Assembly: GCA_021783435.1 (NCBI GenBank)
Contig: JAJXUC010000040.1
Coordinates: 1-25,395 of the forward strand
Direction: 5' to 3'
Length of the DNA: 25,395 bases
Source: Pseudomonadota bacterium
Lineage (GTDB): Bacteria > Pseudomonadota > Gammaproteobacteria > Burkholderiales > Burkholderiaceae
Shown here: positions 24,375-25,395 of the stretch, in pieces
How positions within the stretch are numbered: position 1 is the stretch's first letter
Layout of the letters: every line of letters begins with the position of its first letter
Translations under genes and position numbers: made by a program
Notes under the pieces: generated by a model
Told to the model about the DNA's origin: nothing
Database searches by the model: none
What the model saw: only the letters and a program-made list of their open reading frames with translations

Positions 24375-25025
24375 ATGGACTTCGAACGCGCCCGTTTCAA
24401 CATGATCGAGCAGCAGATTCGCCCCTGGGACGTGCTGGATCAGGACGTTCTGGATCTGCTGGGCGCCGTCAAGCGCGAAGATTTCGTGCCTGCGGCCTAT
24501 CGCAGTCTGGCGTTCACCGACATGGACATTCCATTGCCCGGTGGCGAGAGCATGCTGTCGCCCAAGCTCGAAGGTCGGCTGCTGCAGGAACTCAGCGTGC
24601 GCAAGCACGAATGGGTGTTGGAGGTGGGCACCGGCAGTGGCTACTTCGCCGCCCTGCTCGGCCATCGCTCCGCCCATGTGCTCAGCCTGGAGATTCACCC
24701 CGATCTGGCTGAAACCGCGCAGCACAATCTGCGTCAGGCTGGTGTGATGAATGCCACCGTGCGCTGCATGGACGCCTCGAAGGAACTGCCCCCGGGCGAG
24801 TTCGACGCCATCGTGTTGTCCGGTTCAGTCGCGCAGATCCCCGATGCGCTCGTCCAGCGGCTCAAGCCGGGTGGGCGGCTGTGCGCCATCGTCGGCCAGG
24901 CGCCGATGATGCGCGCCCAATTGCTCTCGCGCACCGGCGCCTTGGAATCGAAAGTGGTCGACCTGTTCGACACCATGGCGCCGAGGTTGCACGGTTTTCC
25001 CGATGTGCCGCATTTTCGCTTTTGA
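24375..25025 (+). CDS. Protein-L-isoaspartate O-methyltransferase-like protein
   Basis: This 216-aa protein belongs to the PIMT family of SAM-dependent methyltransferases, which repair isoaspartyl residues in aged proteins. It starts 'MDFERARFNMIEQQIRPWDV', as in many beta-proteobacterial members, and has 'REDFVPAAYRSLAFTDMDIPLPGG' (quoted in part: AYRSLAFTDMDIPLPGG). SAM motif I is 'WVLEVGTGSGYFAALL' (about 77-92) and the acidic residue of motif II is in 'VLSLEIHPDLA'. 'FDAIVLSGSVAQIP' replaces the usual 'FD.I.vt.a...iP'. The frame begins at 24333, but the ATG at 24375 fits the family start. A rhodanese gene follows 9 nt downstream, forming a likely operon. Confidence 0.9.
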   Translation: MDFERARFNMIEQQIRPWDVLDQDVLDLLGAVKREDFVPAAYRSLAFTDMDIPLPGGESMLSPKLEGRLLQELSVRKHEWVLEVGTGSGYFAALLGHRSAHVLSLEIHPDLAETAQHNLRQAGVMNATVRCMDASKELPPGEFDAIVLSGSVAQIPDALVQRLKPGGRLCAIVGQAPMMRAQLLSRTGALESKVVDLFDTMAPRLHGFPDVPHFRF

Positions 25026-25034
25026 GGACCCCCC

Positions 25035-25379
25035 ATGATCCAACAAATGACCGTGAGCGAGCTGTCCACGCTGCTCGACGCACAACCCGAACAACTGGCG
25101 AACTGGCAGGTCATCGACGTCCGTGAACCCTGGGAACTGGAGCGCGCCTCGATCCGACACCCGAAGTTCCAGCACACGCACATTCCCATGGCTGCCGTGC
25201 CGCTGCGCCAGCATGATGTGGACAAATCCAAGAATGTCCTGGTGATGTGCCGCACGGGTGGCCGCAGCACGCAAGTGGCCCATTTCCTGCTGCAAAACGG
25301 CTTCGACAAGGTCTTTAACCTGCAGGGTGGCATCACCGCCTGGTCGCGGGAAATCGATCCATCGGTGCCGACCTACTGA
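25035..25379 (+). CDS. Rhodanese-like sulfurtransferase
   Basis: This 114-aa single-domain rhodanese has the N-terminal 'VIDVREPWELERASI' (CH2A region), 'HIPMAAVPLRQ' and the active-site loop 'VMCRTGGRSTQVA' with the catalytic Cys (about residue 75). The C-terminal 'VFNLQGGITAWSREID' (CH2B region) follows. Such proteins move sulfane sulfur via a Cys-persulfide; the physiological donor is not known. An AGGA Shine-Dalgarno sequence precedes the ATG at 25035. It is 9 nt behind the PIMT-like gene and co-transcribed with it in all likelihood. Confidence 0.93.
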   Translation: MIQQMTVSELSTLLDAQPEQLANWQVIDVREPWELERASIRHPKFQHTHIPMAAVPLRQHDVDKSKNVLVMCRTGGRSTQVAHFLLQNGFDKVFNLQGGITAWSREIDPSVPTY

Positions 25380-25395
25380 CAGCGCCTCGGGCTGC

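Overview
The window is GC-rich, densely coded chromosomal DNA. Its gene families (FimV-like protein, STAS-fused MlaE permease, DUF4197 lipid-free exported protein, PIMT followed by a rhodanese) and its two beta-proteobacterial-looking tRNA-Gly(CCC) sequences suggest a Burkholderiales-type betaproteobacterium. The genus cannot be fixed from sequence reading alone.

Left part (1-10264). A FimV-like gene runs off the left edge on the minus strand. Divergent from it are a crotonase-family gene, a Nu-class-like glutathione transferase and an FAH-family hydrolase. A minus-strand APC permease follows and ends at a good terminator, then recQ, then a membrane-bound GGDEF-EAL protein with a C-terminal zinc-binding CZB domain.

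Middle part (10363-17393, all minus strand). A four-gene Mla-type lipid transport operon (STAS-MlaE, MlaF, MlaD, auxiliary lipoprotein) has two ATGA start/stop overlaps. Next come a DUF4197 exported protein, a GspE/PilB-type ATPase and a family-6-like DNA glycosylase.

The most notable region is 17561-21107. A tRNA-Gly(CCC) gene is split in its anticodon stem by a 3473-nt group II intron (17600-21072). The splice sites are supported by the 5' GTGCG start, IBS1/EBS1 and IBS2/EBS2 pairings, a 34-nt domain V, and a domain VI with a bulged A seven nucleotides from the 3' end. Domain IV holds a complete second tRNA-Gly(CCC) (18412-18485), which lies 17 nt upstream of the intact reverse transcriptase/maturase/HNH gene. 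It also holds a DUF1232 (YkvA-like) membrane-protein gene and possibly a 74-aa ORF. The intron therefore carries an uninterrupted isoacceptor of the tRNA it interrupts. That copy could supply the tRNA independently of splicing, and its processing should cut the intron RNA inside domain IV.

Right part (21108-25395). A terminator closes the tRNA unit. It is followed by trmB (tRNA m7G46 methyltransferase), minus-strand uppP and an Nramp-like transporter with a Fur-box-like site upstream, and a plus-strand PIMT-rhodanese pair.
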